From assembly GCA_937891765.1 (NCBI GenBank), contig CALAGQ010000037.1, forward strand, positions 62,001 to 126,000: a stretch of 64,000 bases of DNA, written 5' to 3'. Of the stretch, positions 1 to 7,339 are shown piece after piece. The stretch comes from an uncultured Nitrospina sp. (GTDB lineage: Bacteria; Nitrospinota; Nitrospinia; Nitrospinales; VA-1). The position numbers and the translations under genes are program-made. Numbering within the stretch: the first letter of the stretch is position 1; each line of letters begins with the position of its first letter. The notes under the pieces are model-generated. The model saw nothing but the letters and a program-made list of their open reading frames with translations. It did not search any database and was not told where the DNA came from.

Positions 1-654
1 TACATCGACAAGGCTGGCCCATGGAATCTCGTCAAAACTGACGAGGGTAAAGAACGATTAAAAACCGTGATGTACAACTCAGCCGAATCACTGCGCGTGT
101 TGGGAGTTTTGTTGAATCCGTTCATGCCAACCAGCACAGAGACCCTGATGAAACAACTGGGCGTTGAGACTTCCGTTGAAGAACAGGGCATGAAATCCAT
201 CAACGAATGGGGTGGACTGAAACCGGGAAGTCAGACAAAACAGGCGAAACAGTTATTTCCAAGAATCGAAGACAAACAGGCAGAAAAAATTCTCGCTGAA
301 CTTGCCGCTCCGAAGGAAGAGAAAAAAGATGATCAGATCACCATTGACGAGTTCATGAAGGTGGAACTGCGAACAGGAAAAATTCTCGAAGCGGAGAAAG
401 TTAAAAAATCCAAAAAACTCATCCAACTTAAAGTCGACATCGGCACCGAGACCCGGCAAGTGCTCGCCGGTATTGCCGAAAGCTATGAGCCGGAAGACCT
501 CATTGGCCGAACAGTGATCATCGTTGCCAATTTGAAACCCGCCAAACTAATGGGCATCGAGTCCCAGGGCATGGTGCTGGCAGCAAGCAAGGACGGAAAA
601 ATTCTGCTGGCCGGATTCGATCAGGAGCCGGGACAGGGAATACAAGTAAGATGA
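1..654 (+). CDS. metG: Methionyl-tRNA synthetase, C-terminal part (cut by window edge)
   Basis: The reading frame is open from base 1, so the gene starts before the window. What remains is the end of the anticodon-binding helical domain (residues like LRVLGVLLNPFMPTSTETL) and, after a Lys/Glu-rich linker, a C-terminal EMAP/Trbp111-type tRNA-binding OB fold of about 110 residues (starting near TIDEFMKVELRTGKI and containing VVANLKPAKLMGIESQGM). MetG charges initiator and elongator tRNA-Met in the cytoplasm, and the C-terminal OB fold dimerises and helps bind tRNA. The stop codon overlaps the start of the next gene in an ATGA arrangement, so the two are translationally coupled. The catalytic HIGH and KMSKS motifs lie outside the window. 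Confidence 0.93.
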   Translation, partial: YIDKAGPWNLVKTDEGKERLKTVMYNSAESLRVLGVLLNPFMPTSTETLMKQLGVETSVEEQGMKSINEWGGLKPGSQTKQAKQLFPRIEDKQAEKILAELAAPKEEKKDDQITIDEFMKVELRTGKILEAEKVKKSKKLIQLKVDIGTETRQVLAGIAESYEPEDLIGRTVIIVANLKPAKLMGIESQGMVLAASKDGKILLAGFDQEPGQGIQVR

Positions 655-2042
655 TTATTGATACCCACGCGCATATTGATGTCGCCGATTATGACGAAGA
701 CCGCGAAGCGGTGATCGAACGCGCCCGCGAAAGCGGCGTGCAATATATGGTCAATATCGGTTGCGATGTCGAGAGCAGTTACCGCTCCATGGAACTGTCG
801 GAGCAGTATGACTTCATATACGCCACTGCTGGTATCCACCCGCACGATGTCAAGTCCATTGACGCGGATACATACGCCCATTTGCGGCAACTGTTGCTGC
901 ACCCGAAAGTCATCGCTCTGGGTGAGATCGGACTCGACTACTTTAAAAATTATTCGCCACAGGATGAACAGCGCACTCATTTCCGCAAACAGATCCAGCT
1001 TGCACGGGAAATGAACAAGCCCATTATCATACATAGTAGGGATGCAAAAGAAGATATCATCGCTATCCTCTCGGAGTTTTACCCGAAAGACCCGACCGCA
1101 CATTCAGGAATTTTCCACTGCTTTTCCGGCGATCAAGAACTGGCCGACAAAGCGCTTGAGATGGGATTCTATATCTCCTTTTCCGGCTCGGTAACTTTTA
1201 AAAAAGCCGATGCCCTCAGGGATGTGGCAAAAACTGTTCCGGCAGACCGTCTATTCGCCGAAACCGACTGCCCTTACCTGACCCCCGTTCCGCACCGGGG
1301 CAAACGTAATGAACCAGCCTATGTGAACTTCACTGCCGAAAAACTCGCAGAAATTCGCGGACTGGAAATTGAAGACGTGAAACGCACCATGGCCCTCAAC
1401 TTTTTCGAACTGTTTGGAATCGGGGAGAACGCCAAAACCGGAACAGTATCTTATAAAATTCGCAACTCGCTTTACCTGAACCTGACGCAACGATGCACAG
1501 CGGATTGTTCGTTCTGCACCCGACTGACCCGGCCCGTCGTCCAGGGTTACAACCTGAAACTGGATCGAGAACCGACCGCGAAAGAAGTCTGGGAATCCAT
1601 CGACGATGTTAAAAAATATGAAGAGATCGTGTTCTGTGGGTTTGGCGAGCCAACATTACGACTGGATGTTGTTAAGGAGGTCGCGAAAAAAATAAAAGAC
1701 GCCGGGGGACGCGTGCGGCTCAACACCAACGGCCACGGCAACGTCATCAACAAACGCAATATTCTCCCTGAACTGTCAGGGTTGATCGATGAAATTTCAG
1801 TGAGTCTCAACACCGATACCTCGGAGGCCTATGACGAAATCTGCCAGCCTCTGCCCATGTTCAAGAACGGTATCTATGCGAAAATTAAAGAGTTCATCGC
1901 CGAAGCCAAAAAACATATCCCGGAAGTGCAAGCAACCATCGTCACACACCAAAAGGATGTCGATGAGGCTCAGTGCGAAGATATTGTCAACAAAGAGTTC
2001 GGAGTAAAATACCGAGCGCGAAGATACAATATTGTGGGTTGA
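651..2042 (+). CDS. TatD-family metal-dependent hydrolase fused to a radical SAM domain
   Basis: Residues 1-260 are a TatD-type TIM-barrel DNase/hydrolase. They contain DTHAHID near the start, GEIGLDYF, IIIHSRDA, FHCFSG and AETDCPYLTP, which supply the usual metal ligands. Residues 265-463 form a short radical SAM domain with the cluster motif C282-x3-C286-x2-C289 (CTADCSFC), then a glycine-rich GFGEPTLR segment and VRLNTNGHG, typical of the SAM site. TatD-associated radical SAM proteins are known as a family, often adjacent to or fused with TatD; their substrate is not established. The start overlaps the metG stop by 4 bases. The nuclease half probably hydrolyses nucleic acid or a nucleotide-like substrate. 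The role of the radical half is unknown to me. Confidence 0.88.
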   Translation: MIIDTHAHIDVADYDEDREAVIERARESGVQYMVNIGCDVESSYRSMELSEQYDFIYATAGIHPHDVKSIDADTYAHLRQLLLHPKVIALGEIGLDYFKNYSPQDEQRTHFRKQIQLAREMNKPIIIHSRDAKEDIIAILSEFYPKDPTAHSGIFHCFSGDQELADKALEMGFYISFSGSVTFKKADALRDVAKTVPADRLFAETDCPYLTPVPHRGKRNEPAYVNFTAEKLAEIRGLEIEDVKRTMALNFFELFGIGENAKTGTVSYKIRNSLYLNLTQRCTADCSFCTRLTRPVVQGYNLKLDREPTAKEVWESIDDVKKYEEIVFCGFGEPTLRLDVVKEVAKKIKDAGGRVRLNTNGHGNVINKRNILPELSGLIDEISVSLNTDTSEAYDEICQPLPMFKNGIYAKIKEFIAEAKKHIPEVQATIVTHQKDVDEAQCEDIVNKEFGVKYRARRYNIVG

Positions 2043-2050
2043 AATAAACT

Positions 2051-2485
2051 ATGGAAAACACGAACACCGACAAAGCCGCTTCCCCGTCACGGGGTGGCTT
2101 GGGCTGGGTTTCGCTCGGTGCGGGCTTAGCCGGATTGAGCGTTATGCTCGGCGCGTTTGGTGCACATGCTTTAAAAGCCCAATTGACCGAAAAAAAACTC
2201 GCCACGTTTCACACCGCTACCGACTACCTAGGCTACCACGCTCTGGCGTTGATCGCCATTGGCATCCTGATGCAGGTTCTCGGTGACGAACTCCGCCCTA
2301 AACTGCAACGCTCGGCCCGATGGATCAGCGCGGGCACTGTTTTATTCAGCGGCAGCCTTTATGCTCTCACTTTCGATGGACCGCGCTTTTTTGGTCCCAT
2401 CACTCCCTTAGGCGGACTCAGCTTTATGATCGGCTGGTTCACTCTAGCATTTTGCCTGTATAAATATTCCCGCACCCGAGGCTAG
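2051..2485 (+). CDS. DUF423 family small integral membrane protein
   Basis: This 144-residue protein has four hydrophobic segments and the DUF423 signature: GAFGAHALK after the first segment, then a TATDYLGYHALAL helix and FSGSLYALTFDG before the third. Members are about 120-145 residues long, sit in the inner membrane and have no firmly assigned function. The N-terminal 20 residues are hydrophilic and longer than usual for the family. The gene follows the TatD/radical-SAM gene by 8 bases, so it is probably the last gene of the metG operon. A perfect 10-bp palindrome lies at 2509-2518 but has no clear T-run for a terminator. Confidence 0.82.
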   Translation: MENTNTDKAASPSRGGLGWVSLGAGLAGLSVMLGAFGAHALKAQLTEKKLATFHTATDYLGYHALALIAIGILMQVLGDELRPKLQRSARWISAGTVLFSGSLYALTFDGPRFFGPITPLGGLSFMIGWFTLAFCLYKYSRTRG

Positions 2486-2532
2486 CTGGTAGAACCTGAC
2501 TTCAAGTGCGGTACCGCTCTTTTCAGCAATGC

Positions 2533-2769
2533 TTAATGCTTCATCCCATGAGTCCAGGAGCCGGTGTTGCCCGCATCAGAAATGGTGTTAATTTCACAAA
2601 CGGTATAAAGTGGGCAACTTCCCATCAAATCGGTTGCCAGAGGCACAATCCCTACTACTGCCAGCAAGATGCCCAGTGTCCCCATTGTAAAAACACCGTA
2701 GGAAATCAAAACAACTCCCAGAATGACCCGCAAAGTTCGATCCAGCGTACCTAGATTTTTTGTAAACAT
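2533..2769 (-). CDS. DUF2892 inner-membrane protein
   Basis: This 78-residue protein matches the DUF2892 (YgaP transmembrane-like) family: an N-terminal MFTKNLGTLDRTLRVILG amphipathic stretch, a hydrophobic hairpin (residues 13-50) and a C-terminal GSCPLYTVCEINT with two cysteines. Relatives are often found with rhodanese or sulfur and redox genes, but no such partner is adjacent here. The start ATG has a strong AGGAGG ribosome binding site about 7 bases upstream. The gene is the first translated frame after a long, strongly structured leader (see 2794-2867). Confidence 0.82.
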   Translation of the reverse strand: MFTKNLGTLDRTLRVILGVVLISYGVFTMGTLGILLAVVGIVPLATDLMGSCPLYTVCEINTISDAGNTGSWTHGMKH

Positions 2770-2793
2770 GACGTCCTCCTTGGTTAGATGTCA

Positions 2794-2867
2794 GGGGGTG
2801 CCACCGCTTTTCTTAGAGTGCTTGGGTAAAGGATTCGAAAAACGGCTGTAGTAGTGAAGGCACCCCC
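2794..2867 (-). ncRNA. Structured 5' leader of the DUF2892 gene (two-stem element)
   Basis: Read on the minus strand, GGGGGUGCC (2867-2859) pairs perfectly with GGCACCCCC (2802-2794). Inside it CCGUUUUUC (2845-2837) pairs with GAAAAGCGG (2812-2804), using one G-U wobble. Between the stems is a 13-base bulge on the 5' side and one base on the 3' side; the apical loop is 24 bases. The wobble becomes a C/A mismatch on the plus strand, which favours a minus-strand RNA. The 3' arm ends about 25 bases before the DUF2892 start codon, so the element lies in the mRNA leader just above the AGGAGG site. It could be a regulatory RNA or riboswitch-like leader. I do not recognise it as a known class. Confidence 0.4.
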
Positions 2868-2991
2868 CCTTTTTTTTGTTTCATGGACGGGTGAACAATT
2901 TACTCACCTACTACTTAATGATAGGATGGGGAGACCTGAATAGGTATCGTGGCAACTGGGATTTAGAGGGTCGTATTTTTTGCTACAAAAT

Positions 2992-3023
2992 AAAAAAGGC
3001 CCGGGATAACCCGGGCCTTTTTT
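2992..3023. terminator. Bidirectional rho-independent terminator
   Basis: A perfect 8-bp GC stem (GGCCCGGG / CCCGGGCC) with an ATAA loop is flanked by six A on one side and six T on the other, so it can end transcription in both directions. Its obvious client is msrA, whose stop codon is about 30 bases away on the minus strand. It would also insulate the DUF2892 leader from readthrough. Confidence 0.9.
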
Positions 3024-3054
3024 CCTTATCCATCATTGAGAAAAATAGTTCCTG

Positions 3055-3522
3055 CTAATGGCAGCTACCCATGCCCCGTTTTCCCAGGTATTTTTGATGG
3101 TAGTCTTCCGCAATATAATATTCCGGAGCTGCGGTGATTTCCGTAACGATGGCTGAGCCAAAGCGACCGGACTGATCGGCCTTCTCCTTCGATGCTTTGG
3201 CCGATGCTTCCTGTTCCGGCGAATGAAAATAAATCGCCGAGCGGTATTGGGTGCCCCTGTCCGGGCCCTGCCGGTTTAAAGTCGTCGGATCATGACACCC
3301 CCAGAACACATCAAGCAAAGCATCATAAGAAACCTTCGAGGGATCATACTCCACCCGCACAACTTCAGCGTGTAGGCTCTGCCCGGTGCAAACATCTTCA
3401 TAGGTGGGGTTCAAAGTAGTACCGCCGGTGTAACCGACTGAAGTGGATGTCACGCCCTCAGTCTTTTGAAAAGTCAGTTCCACTCCCCAGAAACATCCCG
3501 CACCAAAAGTAGCGACTGCCAT
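3055..3522 (-). CDS. msrA: Peptide-methionine (S)-S-oxide reductase
   Basis: This 155-residue protein repairs oxidised methionine in proteins using a catalytic cysteine and thioredoxin. The N-terminal [13 protein letters not shown] carries the nucleophile Cys10 in the canonical GCFWG motif, followed by [12 protein letters not shown] and the [16 protein letters not shown] segment. The Tyr and His/Glu residues that bind the sulfoxide are present. The C-terminus ends GMGSCH, which supplies a resolving cysteine. The gene is followed by a bidirectional terminator at 2992-3023. A parvulin-type isomerase gene ends 9 bases upstream, so the two are probably co-transcribed as a protein-repair unit. Confidence 0.94.
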   Translation of the reverse strand: MAVATFGAGCFWGVELTFQKTEGVTSTSVGYTGGTTLNPTYEDVCTGQSLHAEVVRVEYDPSKVSYDALLDVFWGCHDPTTLNRQGPDRGTQYRSAIYFHSPEQEASAKASKEKADQSGRFGSAIVTEITAAPEYYIAEDYHQKYLGKRGMGSCH

Positions 3523-3531
3523 ATTGTTCTC

Positions 3532-3810
3532 CTAACTGCGGCTGGTGATTTCGATCAGGTGATACCCGAACGAAGTCTGAACGGGACCATGTACGGCTCC
3601 AACTTCTTCATTAAACACAACCGTGTCGAATTCCGGAACCATCTGGCCGGGGCCGAAGGAGCCGAGGTCGCCGCCCTCTTTTCCTGAGGGACATTCGGAA
3701 TGCTCTTGCGCCATTTCGCCAAAGTCCGCACCTTCTTCAATTTTATTTTTCAAATCCTTGCAGGCTTCCTCAGATTTGACCAATATGTGTCGAGCTGTTG
3801 CCTGGGTCAT
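3532..3810 (-). CDS. Parvulin-type peptidyl-prolyl cis-trans isomerase (PpiC-like)
   Basis: This is a single-domain 92-residue parvulin. It has ARHILVKSEEAC at the N-terminus, then GADFGEMAQEHSECPSGKEGGDLGSFGPGQMVPEFD and a C-terminal TSFGYHLIEI, the full rotamase fold including the two His residues at the active site. There is no signal peptide, so it acts in the cytoplasm, like PpiC. It catalyses cis-trans isomerisation of Xaa-Pro bonds. It lies directly upstream of msrA on the same strand with a 9-base gap, consistent with a shared transcript for protein quality control. Confidence 0.93.
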   Translation of the reverse strand: MTQATARHILVKSEEACKDLKNKIEEGADFGEMAQEHSECPSGKEGGDLGSFGPGQMVPEFDTVVFNEEVGAVHGPVQTSFGYHLIEITSRS

Positions 3811-3824
3811 AAAAAACCTCCCTT

Positions 3825-4592
3825 CTATTTTTGGTTATAAACTTTGTAATAGTAGCCCAGCAGAAACAGAGCCATAAACGCTAAAGCAGTAAAATGTGGC
3901 ATGTACTTCACAGAATACCAAGTGGGAGAAAAACGCACCGTGCCGTTAATCTCCCCAGAATAATGTTTTAGCATTTCTCCATATTCTATCATCAAGCGGA
4001 CGAGAAAACGATCCTGTCCCTGATTTTCTCTCCGAAAAACACGGACCTCAAAGTTCTTTTCTTCACCACCGTACAGGGTGAATCCCCTCAGGCCGGAAAA
4101 ATCCGGCGTTTCTATGCCGGGTGGCAGTAACAGCATCATTCTCATATTCTTAAGAGAATCAGAACGGTTCTGGAGAAAAACCTTCAATATGGAAGAGTCC
4201 GAATCGGTTGCCGACTCCAGACTTCCCTCCACTTGGGACACCACCGGCTCCTTGAAAAAAAAGGAGCCCGTCGCCAGAATCGATTGCAGGGGCCCGCTAT
4301 TCGGATGCGTCCAATATTCCACCATGGCGGTCAAGGGATACCGACCCACCCGCATGCCCGGGGGATGGCTGTCATTTTCAAGAGTGATGCTTTGGCCCGT
4401 ATCAAGACGCATGATCTTCGACAACATAGACATCGAGTGGTGAAAATGGAGCATCGGGCGGACATGATAAACCGGCTGGAAACCGGAATTCTTGAGAGTC
4501 AACGCCAGCTTTACGTTTCCGACATCATCGCCCTGATTCTGGATGGAGACAGCAAGCGGTTGTGCCTGAGCAGAAGCAACCGGCACAACCAT
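3825..4592 (-). CDS. Exported, C-terminally anchored protein of unknown function
   Basis: I do not recognise this family. From the first ATG it is 255 residues, and the open frame continues upstream without a stop. The codons before the ATG read KLSFFCRIILLVT and join MVVPVASAQAQ, giving a convincing signal peptide with a cleavage site near AQA. The true start may therefore be a non-ATG codon, for example an ATT at 4637. The body looks like two beta-sandwich segments (about residues 10-110 and 115-225), and a single hydrophobic helix sits at the C-terminus (ALAFMALFLLGYYY) followed by KVYNQK, a stop-transfer. It is probably a periplasmic domain anchored in the inner membrane. It lies 14 bases upstream of the parvulin gene, same strand. 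Confidence 0.65.
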   Translation of the reverse strand: MVVPVASAQAQPLAVSIQNQGDDVGNVKLALTLKNSGFQPVYHVRPMLHFHHSMSMLSKIMRLDTGQSITLENDSHPPGMRVGRYPLTAMVEYWTHPNSGPLQSILATGSFFFKEPVVSQVEGSLESATDSDSSILKVFLQNRSDSLKNMRMMLLLPPGIETPDFSGLRGFTLYGGEEKNFEVRVFRRENQGQDRFLVRLMIEYGEMLKHYSGEINGTVRFSPTWYSVKYMPHFTALAFMALFLLGYYYKVYNQK

Positions 4593-4672
4593 AGTAACAA
4601 GAAGTATTATTCTGCAAAAAAATGACAGCTTTTGAATGGAACACCAAGCATAGAGTGTATTTTTGGCTAATT

Positions 4673-4789
4673 TTATAAGAAATTGATAACAGGCTGGTTT
4701 CCTCTATCTACTTTATTTTTAGATAGTTTTAGACGTTCAATAGATTCCATCATTTCACCAAATCCGCCCCGGTAGAAAATTTCAATCAT
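4673..4789 (-). CDS. Possible small ORF (38 residues)
   Basis: An ATG-started frame encodes a 38-residue peptide beginning MIEIFYRGGFGEMMESIERL and ending in TAA. It lies in the gap between the receiver-domain fragment and the exported unknown protein. No good ribosome binding site precedes it and I recognise no homologue, so it may be a chance frame. The rest of 4593-4855 is AT-rich and shows no other feature. Confidence 0.2.
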   Translation of the reverse strand: MIEIFYRGGFGEMMESIERLKLSKNKVDRGNQPVINFL

Positions 4790-4855
4790 AGTCAAACAGC
4801 TAATAGTTTAGGGGATTTATTTCTGCTATCAGATAATTTTAAGATTGATTAGAGA

Positions 4856-5101
4856 TCAACCTAAACAACTTAAAATTTTATCTCTTAAGGAATTGGGGTC
4901 CACAGGTTTTATAACATAATGACGGATTCCAGACCCAGCTGCTTTTACTACCTGTTCCTTTTCACGTACACTGGTAAGTAAAATAAAGGGGATTTCTGAA
5001 AAACCCGGGTTAGACTTAATAGAGTTAAATAGCTCTACTCCGTCCATATTAGGCATTAACCAGTCGGATATAATTAAATCTATTCTCTTCATGCCCGGCA
5101 C
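4856..5101 (-). pseudogene. Truncated response-regulator receiver domain
   Basis: The frame encodes the second half of a CheY-like receiver: IDLIISDWLMPNMDG with the phosphorylatable Asp, then IPFILLTS with the conserved Thr/Ser and HYVIKPVDPNSL with the conserved Lys. The first 40-45 residues, which should hold strand 1 and the two acidic Mg2+ ligands, are missing. Upstream codons back to the TGA of the preceding gene are open and in the same frame, but do not resemble a receiver in any frame. The only start available is a GTG at 5101. Without the acidic pocket it should not be phosphorylated normally, so I call it a remnant, perhaps of a domain once fused to the amidotransferase/transglutaminase protein. 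Confidence 0.65.
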
Positions 5102-5158
5102 GGGTAGAAGGCGACAAAGACGTGGTATTTTTCCTAAACCTTCGTGCCCGTAACGGGT
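5086..5158. repeat. Imperfect 20-bp direct repeat at the receiver-domain breakpoint
   Basis: The minus-strand sequences ACCCGTTACGGGCACGAAGG (5158-5139) and ACCCGTGCCGGGCATGAAGA (5105-5086) match at 16 of 20 positions without gaps and are 53 bp apart. Each contains a small CCCG-CGGG hairpin. The inner copy sits exactly where recognisable receiver-domain coding begins, so the repeat marks the probable junction of the rearrangement that removed the domain's N-terminus. Confidence 0.5.
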
Positions 5159-5218
5159 AATCTCGGGTTGAGCAAAGGTCTCGGAGAAAAGAGGCGGGTA
5201 AGATTCAAAAAAATGGGT

Positions 5219-7108
5219 TCAAACGGAAACTTCCTTGACCTGGACTTCGACCTTGAGTTGCTCGGTACCGCCACCCTTAAAAATGGTTCCACTTACGGGT
5301 GTGGCATCCCGATAGTTTCTTCCGCAGGCAGTGCGCACATGATCCTGCGCCACCATGCAGCCATTGGTGGGATCAAATCCACGCCAGCCTAAATATGGAA
5401 GATACACCTCAGCCCAGGCGTGAGAGGCATCGGACTGAATTTTGTTTTCGTAATCGCCTCCCGTATAAATATAGCCCACCCGGTATCTCGCTGGAATGTT
5501 CAGCAGGCGACACAGGCAAATGAATAAGTTGGCGAAATCCTGACACACACCCTTTCGTATTGAGAAAACATCAAACGCCGTGGTTTCCAAAAATGTGATG
5601 CCGGGAACATAGGAAAAGTCTTCATAGATTTTCTTATTAATATCCATAAGGCTATCGATCAGATGGGAATCGTTTCGTTCCACAAAACTCATAGCGAAAT
5701 CATTCAACTGCCGCAATTGCGTTTCCGGGAGCTCGGGAGGCAGCAAGTAGGGAAGCATCATCTGCCGTTGCCAGGGCATCCACATCAGCGGAATCTGGGA
5801 GCGCCGCATTGCCGGACTATGGTCATCCAGGGGAACGGCGTAGACTTTTACCCGACTTTTCATTTTAATCAAAAGCTGCGGGTAGGTTTTAGTGATGTCG
5901 TAATAAATTGAATGGTTCGCAAACACATCTTCAAATGGCAACATTTCGCCGTCGACCGAAAGTTCCAGTGTGGCCTGCACCACCTCCTGAATTGCATCTT
6001 CCACCGGTTGTAGGCGAAAGGTATGAGAGCTATGTTCTACAGGGACGGAATATTTGTATTCGGTAAGGTGGGAAATATCGTAAAACCGGTAACTTAATGG
6101 AATACCATCCAAGTCATGAGTTAGAGACTTTATATTGATGATATTCGAAAAACTTTCGCTGACAACATCCTCCTCCAGGGCAATGGCTTGTACGCTTGTT
6201 TGGGATTGCTCCTGCTGCTGGGAAACAAACAGTTCCATTTCTTTGTCTACATCTTCTTTTTCCGCCAGGGAATTTTTGGATTCGATAGGCAGTGCCTGGG
6301 TTTTTACTTTAGCAGGAAAGCTGTCCCAGTAAATGGCCCCCCTTCGAGTGATGATGAGTCGTCCAGGCTCCATAGGATCAAAGGGAATCTCATCGAACTG
6401 AAAGGATGTGACCATGAAAACAGTGCGTAGAGAATCGCGAGGGTCTTCCAGATCGAGACAAACCAGATCAGACTCGAAAATGGGCGGTTTTTCGGAAGGC
6501 AGTACTCTATGAATATAAAGGTTGCTCTCCGAGTTTTTCCCATGGTAAACAGCCATACTTCTGCCATCACTAATAACGAAGTCGGCGCTTCCCATTCCGT
6601 CCAACTGCTCCATCCAGGCTAAAAGCTCGTTACCTTCGATGTCAGTCAAGGCTTTCGCGGACGATCCCATTAATTTACCCAGCAAGAAACAGAACGCAAG
6701 TTCGGAATCGGTTTTGCCCACGGGTTCCAGAACACCAGACGGATCGGTATGAAGTTCATTCAGAGCACCCAGATCCAACTGACCGTTGTGCAAGAAAAGC
6801 CAGTCATAGCCACCAAAACTGCGCCGAAACGGTTGGCTGTCGTGCTGGGTATATTGTCTGCCGACCCCTTTCACCTTGCACATAAACATGGTGGAACGGA
6901 AACTGGTTCCATCCTTAAGTGTATCCAGCAGGGTCTGGGTATCCTTGGCCATGCCATCCTTCACAATGGAGGCACCATAGTCATCATTGGGATACCAGCC
7001 AAATCCCCAACCTGGAGTTTTTAGAGCTTTGGAATCATCACCGGTTGGGAATGAAATGGAAGGGGAACCCATACAGTCAAAATTAAGTGCTAGAATTTCT
7101 CCGAACAT
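5219..7108 (-). CDS. Class II glutamine amidotransferase-like / transglutaminase-like fusion protein
   Basis: Residues 1-260 resemble an Ntn-type class II glutamine amidotransferase of the YafJ kind: GWGFGWYP (33-40), RSTMFMCKV, and LFLHNGQLDLG (105-114). The nucleophile normally at position 2 (Met-Cys) is Phe here, so glutaminase activity is not expected. After a Glu/Gln-rich linker (280-320) comes a transglutaminase N-terminal beta domain (340-430) and a TGc domain whose Cys522 (GVCQDFA), His563 (ASHAWAEVY) and Asp579 (GFDPTN) are all present. It should act as a cysteine peptidase or amide-transfer enzyme in the cytoplasm. It is on the same strand as the DUF2126, alpha-E and ATP-grasp genes upstream. 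Its TGA is followed in frame by a receiver-domain remnant. Confidence 0.85.
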   Translation of the reverse strand: MFGEILALNFDCMGSPSISFPTGDDSKALKTPGWGFGWYPNDDYGASIVKDGMAKDTQTLLDTLKDGTSFRSTMFMCKVKGVGRQYTQHDSQPFRRSFGGYDWLFLHNGQLDLGALNELHTDPSGVLEPVGKTDSELAFCFLLGKLMGSSAKALTDIEGNELLAWMEQLDGMGSADFVISDGRSMAVYHGKNSESNLYIHRVLPSEKPPIFESDLVCLDLEDPRDSLRTVFMVTSFQFDEIPFDPMEPGRLIITRRGAIYWDSFPAKVKTQALPIESKNSLAEKEDVDKEMELFVSQQQEQSQTSVQAIALEEDVVSESFSNIINIKSLTHDLDGIPLSYRFYDISHLTEYKYSVPVEHSSHTFRLQPVEDAIQEVVQATLELSVDGEMLPFEDVFANHSIYYDITKTYPQLLIKMKSRVKVYAVPLDDHSPAMRRSQIPLMWMPWQRQMMLPYLLPPELPETQLRQLNDFAMSFVERNDSHLIDSLMDINKKIYEDFSYVPGITFLETTAFDVFSIRKGVCQDFANLFICLCRLLNIPARYRVGYIYTGGDYENKIQSDASHAWAEVYLPYLGWRGFDPTNGCMVAQDHVRTACGRNYRDATPVSGTIFKGGGTEQLKVEVQVKEVSV

Positions 7109-7188
7109 TTCGCGTTTCGATATTATTGTTAATAATTGAAAACAAATACCGCCAATATTCTGCTTCTACAGTTTTTATTTTATAATAA

Positions 7189-7329
7189 CTAGCACAAACT
7201 TAGGCCGATAAAAACAACCCTTTTTGTTTCAATATAATAATCTATTATGGCAAGAGCTACCCACACCGATGAGCGGAATATTTCTGCTATCGGATGATCC
7301 CCCTGATGCCACAGATAGTCAGGCTTCAT
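7189..7329 (-). CDS. Possible small protein gene inside the amidoligase cluster (46 residues)
   Basis: An ATG-started frame begins 10 bases after the stop of the DUF2126 gene, with a GGGGAG sequence just before the ATG acting as a plausible ribosome binding site. It encodes a peptide starting MKPDYLWHQGDHPIAEIF and ends in TAG 80 bases before the amidotransferase/transglutaminase gene. It has a weakly hydrophobic middle (VWVALAII) and a terminal Cys. I recognise no family. Position and spacing are its main support. The stretch 7279-7298 resembles 4818-4837 (18 of 20 bases). Confidence 0.3.
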   Translation of the reverse strand: MKPDYLWHQGDHPIAEIFRSSVWVALAIIDYYIETKRVVFIGLSLC

Positions 7330-7339
7330 CCCACTCCCC

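Noticed and set aside
2831..2840. GGATTCGAAA resembling a tRNA T-loop
   Set aside because: No acceptor, D or anticodon stems can be built around it; it is part of the DUF2892 leader stem-loop.
2876..3058. 60-residue plus-strand frame over the bidirectional terminator
   Set aside because: It runs through the terminator hairpin, has no ribosome binding site and no coding look.
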